Shown: in pieces, positions 15,903 to 25,134 of the stretch | How positions within the stretch are numbered: the first letter of the stretch is position 1 | Layout of the letters: the number at the start of each line of letters is the position of its first letter | Source of the DNA: Saprospiraceae bacterium | Lineage (GTDB): Bacteria; Bacteroidota; Bacteroidia; Chitinophagales; Saprospiraceae | NCBI GenBank assembly: GCA_022841505.1 | Contig: JALHRK010000019.1 | Span: 1 to 38,266, forward strand | DNA length: 38,266 nt | Reading direction: 5' to 3' | The notes under the pieces: generated by a model | Told to the model about the DNA's origin: nothing | The model's input: the letters and a program-made list of their open reading frames with translations, nothing else | The model's database searches: none | Position numbers and translations under genes: made by a program

Positions 15903-18830
15903 TCATCGCCAGATGACCTGACCACTTGCCACGCGGCCTTCCTGGGTCACAATTTCGATGAAATACAAACCGGCAGATCGCCCATTGCGCTGCAATTCCA
16001 CAAGCGGGCTGCTGAGATTTTGTTTTGCGACAAGCTGTCCCATGGCGTTGTAAAGCCTGAGTTCCCCCTGTTTGATGGCTGCATTTTCCACCAGCACATT
16101 CACGGCGCCGGGTGCGGGACTAGGCCAGATGCGCAACCGGGCTTGCGGTTTTTCAGGTTCGGGCTCCACAGCGGTTGCAACCCGAATCGGGTCGCGGTGC
16201 ACGGTGTGGGTGACGGTGTTGGTGATTACCGGGTCGTTGTAATCGAAATAAATACCGGCAGTATTGCTCAGCAGCGTATAATCGGGCAGATCCGGGTGTT
16301 GGCTGACACGGAAGCTCACGTATCCCTGCGATGCTTCAAAATTGGCAGCTGTGTCGGGCAAATTGATGTTGGCGAACCTGAAAAAGAACTCCCCGGTGGG
16401 CTCCATGCCAAAGGTATAGGGGTGGCTGGATGCGCCCGGACGAACCGTAGTCAGGTCGAAATGGGGGCTGATAAAATCCCGGATCAGGACATGAATGGCG
16501 GGTGCCGTGCCGGTGTTTTGGAACCGGATCCGGTATTCGATATCCTGGTTTGGCGCCAGCCAGTGGCTGATGCCGATGCCTTCGGGCGAAGCGGTTTTGT
16601 CGTTGGGATCAAAAGAATCAACGTTTTCCTGGCATTCGATGTCAATGAACGCGTCCGCATCGTCTTGTGGGAATTGGTTAATAATGCCAAGGCTTTGCCA
16701 GCCGTCACAGCCTTCAATGCTGATAATGGGCGTTGAATTGCCGGGGTGCCCCTCCGGTTGCTGCACCTGGAGCGTGATGGTTTGTCCGGTAGCGTCGAAG
16801 GACAAAACATGGATTTCGCCAGGTAAAAGCGTTGGGATTAAACCTTCCAGGAGAATAATCTGATCTTCCACCACAATGAAGTTTGTAGGTTCGTTCATGG
16901 CGCCCTGGCCCACATTCTGGATGATGAAAAAGATGGAATCGCCATCGCAGTAGGCATCCAGGGCGAGGCTGCTGCCATTCCAGATGGAATCCTGTGGCAG
17001 GCAAAGCGAATCGGGATAGATGTGCGCTTCCACGCAATGGGTCTGGCCTAAAACAGCATCGCAAGCCACCAGTACATCGAAATTGAAAGTCCCGCATTCG
17101 CCTTCGGCGACATTGCCCAGCAAAAAACGGTAGCGGTTTTGTTCCTGCAAATAGGCTGGAATGGAAGACTCAACCAATGTCAAATCGGGGTCTAAGGTAA
17201 TATCTACGTAGGCGTTCTCAGCAGCCATTGTTCCCCGATTGCAATAATTAGCCGTATAGCGGGCATCGGAGCAACGCCTGAGCAAGAATGAACTAAGATC
17301 TACTTCCAGATAGGGGCATTCCACTATTTCCTGCCCCAAAAAATTGACCATAACGGTATCCAAATCTGCTACCACGGCGTCCTGTTCAATTTCGCAGACG
17401 TAGTGGTAGGGACTGGGGGGAAAAATTCGCACGGAATAATCACCCAGGGGCACCGGGGCCTGGTAATTGCCCGCCTCATCAGAAATAGCATACCAGGTTT
17501 CTTCGCCGGTAATTTTGGCGACCCAGTCTTGTGCTCCCGGATCGTTGGCCGTTTCAATACAATCTGAATTTTCATCCAGTTCGGTTTGTCCGGCTATTGC
17601 AGAATGGTATAGGTTTCCTGAAGGATCGGCCAGGATCAGCATGGCCTGGTCTTCAACGCCAACCCGCCAGGCGCCGCCGCCAATGACCAAATTGCCGTCA
17701 GCGCGTTTGAAAACACTACGGCCTTGTTCCCATAAGCCAGTGCCAATTTCTTTTTGCCAAAGGGTGTTGCCATTCGCATCGGTTTGAATGAGCGACACCT
17801 GGGAAGCGCGTGGTATTCCGGATTGTGGGTTCCAATTCGTGCCGCAGATCAGGTAACCGCCCTCGTTTTGAATCACCGTTGCTCCATCCTGCCAACCTGG
17901 CAAATCCCATTCCCGCCGCCATATTTGAGTTCCCTGATCATTGTATTTATACAACTCAATGTTGTGGACTCCAAAATAGCGCTCTTTGGTACCAAGTGCG
18001 ATAAAACCATCGCCTTCCTGACTCATAATCAGGTCGTTGATCTGGTTATCTTCTCCCTGATTTTCTGAAAAAACACGTTCCCAAAGCACATTGCCCTGAC
18101 TATCGGTTCGGATCAGCAAATACTCAACAATGCTGGGGGTTGCAACCCTTCCACCGATCACGTACCCATTGTCAGGTGTTTGAAGAATGGCATAACAACG
18201 GATAAAATAAACGGAATTTACCGTACTTGGGATGTACCGATTAAACCACTCTACCTCGCCGGATGCATTCAATTTCAAGATATAGACACTATCCTGGCTA
18301 TTTAAATTGTCAATACGCCCGGTGCAGGCAAATCCGCCATCTGAAGTAAGCGCCACATCATAGATCTCGTCATATCGGTTAGCAAAATTAAATTGCTTTG
18401 TCCAGATGGGGTCGCCATTTGAGTTGGTTCTGAGGATCATCATATCTGCGATGTTGCCAGGAGAGGCGCCCGGCAATGTTTTTTTGCCTGCCAATACATA
18501 CCCTCCATCCGGCAGTGCTTTTGCAGTGTAACAGTACTCAATTTGATCACTATCTCCATAGAACCTTCGCCATATTTCATCCCCCTGTTCATTGGTTTTC
18601 AGCATGAAAAAATCAGACGTACTCCCCGGAGCGTTTCTGTCTTGCCCCCACCCAGCCAGCATGATGTGGCCATCTATTGCAGGCATGGCTATAGCGCCGT
18701 GGTTTGGCTCTAGTTCCGAGTAACCCGTTAGCAAAGTATCCGGCCCGCCATAAGTGCGCATCCAGCCCTGCGCCCGGGCAAACATTCCAAAGAGCGCTAA
18801 GCAAAAACAAGTCATTAAGATCTTTTTCAT
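15903..18830 (-). CDS. large secreted protein with T9SS type A sorting domain
   Basis: ORF to 18863; ATG at 18830 gives signal MKKILMTCFCLALFGMFARAQ. WD/Kelch-like repeats, DPNDKTASPEG...YRIRFQNTGTAPA domain and C-terminal LRIWPSPAPGAVNV...GLYFIEIVTQEGRVASGQVIWR. Confidence 0.85.
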   Translation of the reverse strand: MKKILMTCFCLALFGMFARAQGWMRTYGGPDTLLTGYSELEPNHGAIAMPAIDGHIMLAGWGQDRNAPGSTSDFFMLKTNEQGDEIWRRFYGDSDQIEYCYTAKALPDGGYVLAGKKTLPGASPGNIADMMILRTNSNGDPIWTKQFNFANRYDEIYDVALTSDGGFACTGRIDNLNSQDSVYILKLNASGEVEWFNRYIPSTVNSVYFIRCYAILQTPDNGYVIGGRVATPSIVEYLLIRTDSQGNVLWERVFSENQGEDNQINDLIMSQEGDGFIALGTKERYFGVHNIELYKYNDQGTQIWRREWDLPGWQDGATVIQNEGGYLICGTNWNPQSGIPRASQVSLIQTDANGNTLWQKEIGTGLWEQGRSVFKRADGNLVIGGGAWRVGVEDQAMLILADPSGNLYHSAIAGQTELDENSDCIETANDPGAQDWVAKITGEETWYAISDEAGNYQAPVPLGDYSVRIFPPSPYHYVCEIEQDAVVADLDTVMVNFLGQEIVECPYLEVDLSSFLLRRCSDARYTANYCNRGTMAAENAYVDITLDPDLTLVESSIPAYLQEQNRYRFLLGNVAEGECGTFNFDVLVACDAVLGQTHCVEAHIYPDSLCLPQDSIWNGSSLALDAYCDGDSIFFIIQNVGQGAMNEPTNFIVVEDQIILLEGLIPTLLPGEIHVLSFDATGQTITLQVQQPEGHPGNSTPIISIEGCDGWQSLGIINQFPQDDADAFIDIECQENVDSFDPNDKTASPEGIGISHWLAPNQDIEYRIRFQNTGTAPAIHVLIRDFISPHFDLTTVRPGASSHPYTFGMEPTGEFFFRFANINLPDTAANFEASQGYVSFRVSQHPDLPDYTLLSNTAGIYFDYNDPVITNTVTHTVHRDPIRVATAVEPEPEKPQARLRIWPSPAPGAVNVLVENAAIKQGELRLYNAMGQLVAKQNLSSPLVELQRNGRSAGLYFIEIVTQEGRVASGQVIWR

Positions 18831-18972
18831 AAAGTCGTCAGTTGAGTAAGAAATACCCGACAAAAATCCGTCTGAAATGCCAGAGAATCAACATCATTTT
18901 TTGTAATTTTCCAAAATAAATTTTGGTTTTTTATTTAATAATTTGTTGATTTACAGATTTTAAGATAGTATT

Positions 18973-20403
18973 TTGCCCAACATGGAAAACAGCCGTTTAT
19001 TGGAACTTATCTCCACCTTCAACGCCACAGAGTGGACCGAACTGGGAAAATGGCTCCGTTCGCCGGCCATCAATCAGCGCAACGACGTGCTGCAGTTATA
19101 CGATTTTTTAAAAAAAGAAAAAAAAGGCAGTCGCGAAACGGAAGCGCTTTTTCGGAAACGGGCTTTTGCAGCGGTGTTTCCAGGCGAAGTGTTTGAAGAA
19201 AAGAAATTGGGCTACACCATTTCGTTTATGCATCAAAGTATTCGCAAATGGTTGGTGTACAAAGAATTGGAGGTCAATAAGGAAGAGTTTCAGGTTTTAT
19301 TGGTCCGTGCGTTGCGCAAACGGAACTTAGAGCGGCACGTGGCCACAGAAACCGCCGCAACCCTTAAAATCCTGGATCAAAATACCCGCCGCGACCATCA
19401 GTACCTGGATTGTCTGAATCGCCTGCGGGCAGAAGCCTATGAACAGGAGTTGTTGCAAAGTCGTCATACGGCAACGCTTTTTGGCAGTTGGGCGGAAGCC
19501 ACTACACAGCATTTTGTGGCCGTGAAATTGCGCCAATCCTGCACCGCTTTAGCCCACCGGGCGTTACTGAAAGTGGAATTCCGGCCTGACCTGACCGAAG
19601 CCGTGCTGGAGTTTGCCGCCCGCCACGACTGCTTCGGCCAGCCTGCGATCCGGGTTTATTTTGCGTTGTACCATGTGCTGGCCAACCGGGATCCCGAAAA
19701 ATACTACCCCGAAGTGCGCGGTTTTCTGAGCCGGAGCGCCGGCGTTTTTTCAAAAGTGGAATGCCGCGATTTGTACCTGCTGCTCATCAATTACAACATC
19801 CGCCAGGTGAACGATGCCGAAGAACTGGTTCGCCGGGAGCACCACCTGCAGGAAGTATTGGAACTCTACCAGCAGGGCCTGGACCAGGACGTTTTTATTG
19901 ACCAGGGCGTGCTTTCTCCATTTACATACAACAACATTGCGATGGCTGCACTGGGTTTGCAGCGCTGGGAATGGGTGGCGCATTTTTTGGAAACTTACCG
20001 GGAAAAACTCAGCGATGCAGCCCGGGATAGCGCTTATTCCTACAACTTGGCGCTGTTTCATTTCCGCCAGGGACACTACGATCAGGCCATGCGTTTGTTG
20101 TCGCCAACCGATTTTACAGACCTCCATCACGCGCTTTCTGCCCGCCGCATGTTGTTGCGTTGCTACTACGAACTGAGCGAGTGGACTGCATTGGATTCTC
20201 TGCTCGACAGCTTTTTCAATTTCCTGCACCGGAACAAACGCATTGGTTACCACCGGCAACACTACCTGAACCTCGTGCGGCTCACGCGCAAACTTTTGCA
20301 ATTGAAACCCGGCGATGCTGCAAAACGTGCTGCCGTATTCCGGGAGGCCGAAGCCACCAAACTTTTGGCCGAACGGGAGTGGCTGTTGAGCAAGCTTTGT
20401 TAA
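18973..20403 (+). CDS. conserved hypothetical helical (TPR-like) protein
   Basis: 476-aa intact ORF, helix-rich, no catalytic motif recognised. Confidence 0.7.
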   Translation: MPNMENSRLLELISTFNATEWTELGKWLRSPAINQRNDVLQLYDFLKKEKKGSRETEALFRKRAFAAVFPGEVFEEKKLGYTISFMHQSIRKWLVYKELEVNKEEFQVLLVRALRKRNLERHVATETAATLKILDQNTRRDHQYLDCLNRLRAEAYEQELLQSRHTATLFGSWAEATTQHFVAVKLRQSCTALAHRALLKVEFRPDLTEAVLEFAARHDCFGQPAIRVYFALYHVLANRDPEKYYPEVRGFLSRSAGVFSKVECRDLYLLLINYNIRQVNDAEELVRREHHLQEVLELYQQGLDQDVFIDQGVLSPFTYNNIAMAALGLQRWEWVAHFLETYREKLSDAARDSAYSYNLALFHFRQGHYDQAMRLLSPTDFTDLHHALSARRMLLRCYYELSEWTALDSLLDSFFNFLHRNKRIGYHRQHYLNLVRLTRKLLQLKPGDAAKRAAVFREAEATKLLAEREWLLSKLC

Positions 20404-21671
20404 ATGGAGGACGGAATTACCTTTCCGCGCGCTTCCCCAAACCCAATCCGAATCCCGTCCTTTTCTCCCCAGCCACGCATCACAACGGTGTCGCCGTCTT
20501 CGATGAAGCGCCGCTCCGAACCGTCGGGCATGGCTACCGGGCGGGTTCCTTTCCAGGAAATTTCAAGCATGGATCCAAACGAGTCCGGCGTGGGGCCGCT
20601 GATGGTGCCGGAAGCGCAAAGGTCGCCAGTGCGGATATTACAGCCATTGCTGGTGTGGTGGGCCAATTGCTGGCACATGTTCCAGTAGAGGTATTTAAAA
20701 TTTGAGTGGCAAACCTGTTTGGCTGCGCCGGTTTCAGGGGCGATGTGGACTTCCAATTGAAGGTCAAAGCCGCGCGCACCGGTACATTGCAGGTAAGGGA
20801 GCACTTCCGGCTCCTGCTTCGGCCCGTCCACCCGGAAGGGTTCCAGGGCGTCCAGAGTCACTACCCAGGGCGATACAGTGGAAGCAAAATTTTTGCCAAG
20901 GAATGGCCCCAGCGGCACGTATTCCCAGCGCTGGATGTCGCGTGCCGACCAGTCGTTGAACAGCAGCATGCCAAAAATATAGTCCTCCGCTTCTGCCGTG
21001 GAGACGGTTTGACCCAATTCCGTATTCTTGCCGATGACAAAAGCCATTTCCAGTTCAAAATCGAGTTGGCGGGTGGGTTCGTAAACCGGTTGTTCAGCGC
21101 CGTCGGCCATCAATTGCCCTTTGGGGCGGCGCACCGGCGTGCCGGATACGACAATGGACGATGCGCGCCCGTGGTAACCCACCGGCAGGTGCAACCAGTT
21201 GGGAAGCAGCGGGTTTTCGGCGCTGCGAAACATCGCGCCGACGTTGCTCGCGTGCTCGCGGCTGGAATAAAAATCCGTGTAATCGCCGATGTGCAGCGGC
21301 AGCAACAGCTCCGCACTGGCTTGCGGGATCAGGAAAAACGGCGCCAATTCGCTGGCATCCCAGGTTTCCAGATCGTCGTCGAGGATTTCCGAAAGGCGGT
21401 TGCGCACCGCGCGGGTTTTGTCTTTGCCCAAAGCGATGAAATCGTTGAGCACCGGTTGCCGGAAAATGTTGCGTTCGATCGCTAAATCGTCAAAAAAGCC
21501 ATGCTCGGACAGCACATACAAATCGGCCACGTGTTCCCCAATCGCCACACAAAGGTGCGGCTCGCCGCCTTCCGCCCGGTATACGCCGAACGGAAGGTTT
21601 TGGATTGGGAAATCGTTGCCCGCGGGTACGTTTACCCACGATTTTAGTGTTGGATTATTGGCTCGGAACAT
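20400..21671 (-). CDS. fahA: fumarylacetoacetase
   Basis: 423 aa; motifs DYTDFYSSREHASNVGAMFR, LPVGYHGRASSIVVSGTPVRRPKGQ, LDFELEMAFVIGK, FNDWSARDIQRWEYVPLGPFLGKNF. Confidence 0.96.
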   Translation of the reverse strand: MFRANNPTLKSWVNVPAGNDFPIQNLPFGVYRAEGGEPHLCVAIGEHVADLYVLSEHGFFDDLAIERNIFRQPVLNDFIALGKDKTRAVRNRLSEILDDDLETWDASELAPFFLIPQASAELLLPLHIGDYTDFYSSREHASNVGAMFRSAENPLLPNWLHLPVGYHGRASSIVVSGTPVRRPKGQLMADGAEQPVYEPTRQLDFELEMAFVIGKNTELGQTVSTAEAEDYIFGMLLFNDWSARDIQRWEYVPLGPFLGKNFASTVSPWVVTLDALEPFRVDGPKQEPEVLPYLQCTGARGFDLQLEVHIAPETGAAKQVCHSNFKYLYWNMCQQLAHHTSNGCNIRTGDLCASGTISGPTPDSFGSMLEISWKGTRPVAMPDGSERRFIEDGDTVVMRGWGEKDGIRIGFGEARGKVIPSSI

Positions 21672-21691
21672 GGTTGAACAGGTTGTGGTTT

Positions 21692-21854
21692 AGAGCTTGT
21701 TCGCGAATTCATCAACGGGCTGCGAGCGGTAAATTTCATTTTATACTGCGTTGGATTTTTTCGTCGTAGCTGCTGGCTACGTCTGCAAAATCCGCCTTGT
21801 CTAAAACAAAATTTCCTCGCTCTCGCTCCGTCATGAAATCCCGAATAAGCTCTT
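21692..21854. repeat. structured intergenic element C with ~20-nt terminal arms; distant member of the TGCGTT...GCCTTG family
   Basis: Arms AGAGCTTGTTCGCGAATTCAT / ATGAAATCCCGAATAAGCTCT; core TGCGTT-GGATTTT...GTAGC-tgctg-GCTAC...AAAATCC-GCCTTG at 21747-21799. Confidence 0.6.
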
Positions 21855-21856
21855 GA

Positions 21857-23323
21857 TCAATACGCTTTCGCAAACAGCACCCTTTTGGAAGACGGATTAC
21901 CTGTTAAAACGCAGGCGCCCTGTTCTTCCGGTGCGTCGAGTGGAATGCAACGGATCGTAGCTTTGGTCAATTCTTTGATTTTGAGTTCCGTTTCGCTCGT
22001 GCCGTCCCAGTGTGCGGAGACAAAACCGCCTTTGTTTTCGAGGACAGACACGAAATCGTCCCAGGTATCCACCGGGGTGGTATATTCTGTTCGGTAAGCT
22101 TTCGCTCTGTTGAACAGGTTGTCCTGAATGTCGCGCAGGAGCTGATCCACATATTCAGCAATGCCGTCGAGCGGCACGCTGGTTTTTTCTTTGGTGTCGC
22201 GGCGCGCCACTTCCACCTGTCCGGAATCCAGGTCGCGCTGCCCGAGGCCAATGCGCACCGGCACGCCGATCATTTCGTATTCGGCAAATTTAAAGCCCGG
22301 CCGGTTTTGGTCGTCGGTATCCACTTTTACGGAAATGCCTTTAGCGCGCAATTGCACCACGATCTTGTCTGCCGCTTCCAGCAGTTCGGGGAACGGCTTG
22401 GGAATCGGAACAATCACCACCTGAACCGGCGCCAGTTTCGGAGGAAGCACCAGGCCGTCGTCGTCCGAATGCGTCATGATCAGGCCGCCTACGAGGCGGG
22501 TGGAAACGCCCCAGGAGGATGCCCACACGTGTTCCTGCTGGTTTTCTTTGTTCAGGAAGAGTACATCAAACGCTTTGGCAAAATTTTGGCCCAAAAAGTG
22601 GGACGTACCCGCCTGCAGCGCCTTGCCGTCCTGCATTAAAGCCTCAATACAAAAGGTTTCATCGGCGCCGGCAAAACGCTCGTTGGCTGTTTTTATCCCC
22701 TTGATCACGGGCATGGCCATGTATTCTTCTGCGAACCGGGCATAGATATCGAGAATCAGCCGGGTTTCTGCCATTGCTTCATCCGAGCTGGCGTGCGCAG
22801 TATGGCCCTCTTGCCACAAAAATTCAGTGGTGCGCAGGAAGGGACGCGTCCGCATTTCCCACCGCACAACATTGGCCCACTGGTTGATCAGGATGGGCAG
22901 ATCGCGGTAGCTTTTGATCCAGTCCTTATAGGTATGCCAGATGATGGTTTCGGAAGTCGGGCGTACTATGAGTTCTTCTTCTAGTTTTGCTTCCGGATCC
23001 ACGATCACGCCGCTGCCATTCGGGTCGTTTTTGAGTCGGTAATGCGTCACAACGGCGCATTCTTTGGCAAAACCTTCCACATGGCTGGCTTCCTTGCTCA
23101 GGAAACTTTTGGGGATGAACAGCGGGAAATAGGCATTGACGTGCCCCGTTTCTTTGAACATCGCATCCAATGCATCGCGCATTTTTTCCCAGATCGCATA
23201 ACCGTGTGGCTTGATCACCATGCAACCACGCACCGGCGAGTTGTCGGCGAGGCGCCCTTTGCGCACAATATCGAGGTACCATTGTGAATAATCGTCGGCC
23301 CTGCTCGTAATTTCCTTAGCCAT
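21857..23323 (-). CDS. proS: prolyl-tRNA synthetase (ProS type 3-like)
   Basis: ORF to 23383; ATG at 23323 gives [73 protein letters not shown]. Confidence 0.95.
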   Translation of the reverse strand: MAKEITSRADDYSQWYLDIVRKGRLADNSPVRGCMVIKPHGYAIWEKMRDALDAMFKETGHVNAYFPLFIPKSFLSKEASHVEGFAKECAVVTHYRLKNDPNGSGVIVDPEAKLEEELIVRPTSETIIWHTYKDWIKSYRDLPILINQWANVVRWEMRTRPFLRTTEFLWQEGHTAHASSDEAMAETRLILDIYARFAEEYMAMPVIKGIKTANERFAGADETFCIEALMQDGKALQAGTSHFLGQNFAKAFDVLFLNKENQQEHVWASSWGVSTRLVGGLIMTHSDDDGLVLPPKLAPVQVVIVPIPKPFPELLEAADKIVVQLRAKGISVKVDTDDQNRPGFKFAEYEMIGVPVRIGLGQRDLDSGQVEVARRDTKEKTSVPLDGIAEYVDQLLRDIQDNLFNRAKAYRTEYTTPVDTWDDFVSVLENKGGFVSAHWDGTSETELKIKELTKATIRCIPLDAPEEQGACVLTGNPSSKRVLFAKAY

Positions 23324-23471
23324 GAATTTTACTGCTTTTTGTTGTAAACAGCTCGTTATCAATCTTGGATTAGTTTTAACCAACCCATCTTAACATTTGT
23401 TAAAATAGAAGATTAATAACTTTAACTGCCTAAACGACTGATTTAAAATGTCCTTAACTAAAAAATAGGCA

Positions 23472-23479
23472 CAAAAGTA
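23472..23479 (-). promoter_or_regulatory. candidate -7 element TACTTTTG for proS
   Basis: Minus-strand TACTTTTG fits TAnnTTTG; implies a leader of roughly 140 nt. Confidence 0.35.
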
Positions 23480-23540
23480 ATAATTTCGGGTTTGTAAACT
23501 GAGAACAGTTCATTCTAATTGCGCTTTTAAAAATCCGCTT

Positions 23541-24926
23541 ATGAAAAAGATAAAATTATTGGCATTCACCTTCATGGTACTGGCTTTAGGCTTGAGCAAC
23601 GTTGCATTGGGCCAGTATGATGACCTGTACTACGACCCGGACCGGGACGCAGGTACCTACAATACCGGCATTGACAAATCCCGGCCCACCGACAACGCAG
23701 TCGCTTCCCGTTACGATGACGAAGAAGAAGACTACGACAACAACACGGCAAGCTACGACCAGGGTTACGATGACGACGAGTATGCGTACTACGACGATTA
23801 TGACTATTACTACACTGCTCGTGTCCGCCGGTTTCACCGCCCCTACTACGGCTTTAGCTATTTTGACCCCGTTTATGCCGACCTTTATTATTACGATCCT
23901 TTCATCAACCCTGGCGTAACCGTCCTCATTTACGACGGCTACAATTCCTGGAACAGTTGGAACAACTGGCGCCGGTGGAACCGCTGGAACAGTTGGAGCT
24001 CCTTCAACCGCGGCTGGGGCTGGGGCAACGGCTGGAACCGCTGGAACGACCCCTGGTACGGTGGCGGCTGGAATCGCTGGAATGATCCCTGGTACGGCAA
24101 CAATTACTACGTCAACAACTACTACGGTTACGGTGGCGGCTGGAATAACTGGGGCGGCAACGGTTACTATTGCCCGCCATCCTGGGGCAACGGCTACAAC
24201 TACAACACCATCAATACCAACAACAATACGCATTACGGCCCGCGGACGACCGGTTCAAGCCTTGTGCCGCGTAAAAATGATCGCTCCCCCGGTATTCAAA
24301 AACCGGTAACGGGGCCATTGGTTCCCAAAGAAGAGCGTCAGACGACCCAACCTGGTTCAGGCTCAGGACTGACGTCCCAACCTGGCAATGCACGCGATAC
24401 CCGCCGCCCGGCTTCTGAAGACGGCAAAACGCCTGTAGGTGTTGACGGCGCAGGTACCCGGGAAACGCCGTCGCGCACGGTTCGGCCTGACAATCCGGTC
24501 AATGACCGCCCGAAATTTGAGGAGCCGCGTACGCCGCGCCGGGAGACAACGACGCCAAGCCGCGAAGAAAATAGCCCTTCCCGCCCGGCAATAGAAAGCC
24601 CGCGGACGCCGCGCCGGGAAGAAGCAAGTCCTTCGCGTCCACGCCGGGAAGAAGCTGCTCCTTCCACGCCGACGCGCAGAGATGATACGCCTGCAAGGGA
24701 ATACCGCGAGCGCAGCGAAACGCCGAGGAGTTCTTCTCCATCGCGCAGCTACGACAACAGCAGCCGTCAATCTTCGCCATCGCCATCGCGCAGTTATGAT
24801 AACGGCAGCAGCCGCCAATCATCTCCATCGCGCAGCAACGACAGTGGCGGTAGCCGGCAGTCTACCCCGTCGCGCAGCAACGACAGTGGCGGCAAGAGCC
24901 GTTCAGGTGGCAGGAACGGAGGTTAA
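23541..24926 (+). CDS. secreted three-segment low-complexity protein (D/Y-rich, W/N/G-rich, R/S/P-rich)
   Basis: 461 aa; signal peptide MKKIKLLAFTFMVLALGLSNVALGQ; repeats NRWNDPWYG(G/N), PRTPRRE, SRSNDSGG. Confidence 0.85.
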   Translation: MKKIKLLAFTFMVLALGLSNVALGQYDDLYYDPDRDAGTYNTGIDKSRPTDNAVASRYDDEEEDYDNNTASYDQGYDDDEYAYYDDYDYYYTARVRRFHRPYYGFSYFDPVYADLYYYDPFINPGVTVLIYDGYNSWNSWNNWRRWNRWNSWSSFNRGWGWGNGWNRWNDPWYGGGWNRWNDPWYGNNYYVNNYYGYGGGWNNWGGNGYYCPPSWGNGYNYNTINTNNNTHYGPRTTGSSLVPRKNDRSPGIQKPVTGPLVPKEERQTTQPGSGSGLTSQPGNARDTRRPASEDGKTPVGVDGAGTRETPSRTVRPDNPVNDRPKFEEPRTPRRETTTPSREENSPSRPAIESPRTPRREEASPSRPRREEAAPSTPTRRDDTPAREYRERSETPRSSSPSRSYDNSSRQSSPSPSRSYDNGSSRQSSPSRSNDSGGSRQSTPSRSNDSGGKSRSGGRNGG

Positions 24927-24930
24927 TTGA

Positions 24931-25050
24931 TGTCTGTCTTTAGAGTCCGATAGCTGCGTTATGTTTCGTCCCAAAACCGGTCATTTACCTCAGTAAACTC
25001 CCGCTTTTGGGACGAAACATGCCTTGCTCTCGAACTCTAAAGAACAGACA
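24931..25050. repeat. structured intergenic element A (~120 bp)
   Basis: Terminal arms TGTCTGTCTTTAGAGT/ACTCTAAAGAACAGACA; 16-bp stem 24961-24976/25005-25020; TTTAC-CTCA-GTAAA apical hairpin. Aligns to 26612-26730. Confidence 0.9.
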
Positions 25051-25078
25051 CCGACTAAGTGGACAAACAAAATAGTGA

Positions 25079-25115
25079 AATAGAAAAGGCGGGTTATTCA
25101 CTCGCCTTTTCTATT
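25079..25115. other. 13-bp-stem hairpin AATAGAAAAGGCG...CGCCTTTTCTATT upstream of the FadL-like gene
   Basis: Perfect inverted repeat; no U-tract on the plus strand. Confidence 0.5.
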
Positions 25116-25134
25116 CAAAAAAAAACAAAATACC

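Noticed and set aside
16020-16736. 238-aa plus-strand ORF inside the T9SS protein
   Set aside because: Antisense to a coherent T9SS cargo gene; no domain signature.
18911-18926. CCAAAATAAATTTTGG palindrome in a divergent promoter region
   Set aside because: AT-rich short palindrome; single copy seen and no promoter context strong enough to call an operator.
20706-21485. 259-aa plus-strand ORF opposite fahA
   Set aside because: Antisense shadow of fumarylacetoacetase.
22010-22639. 209-aa plus-strand ORF opposite proS
   Set aside because: Antisense shadow of prolyl-tRNA synthetase.
23586-24233. 215-aa minus-strand V/A/I-rich ORF
   Set aside because: Reverse complement of the D/Y/W/N-rich codons of the secreted low-complexity protein; artefact of composition.
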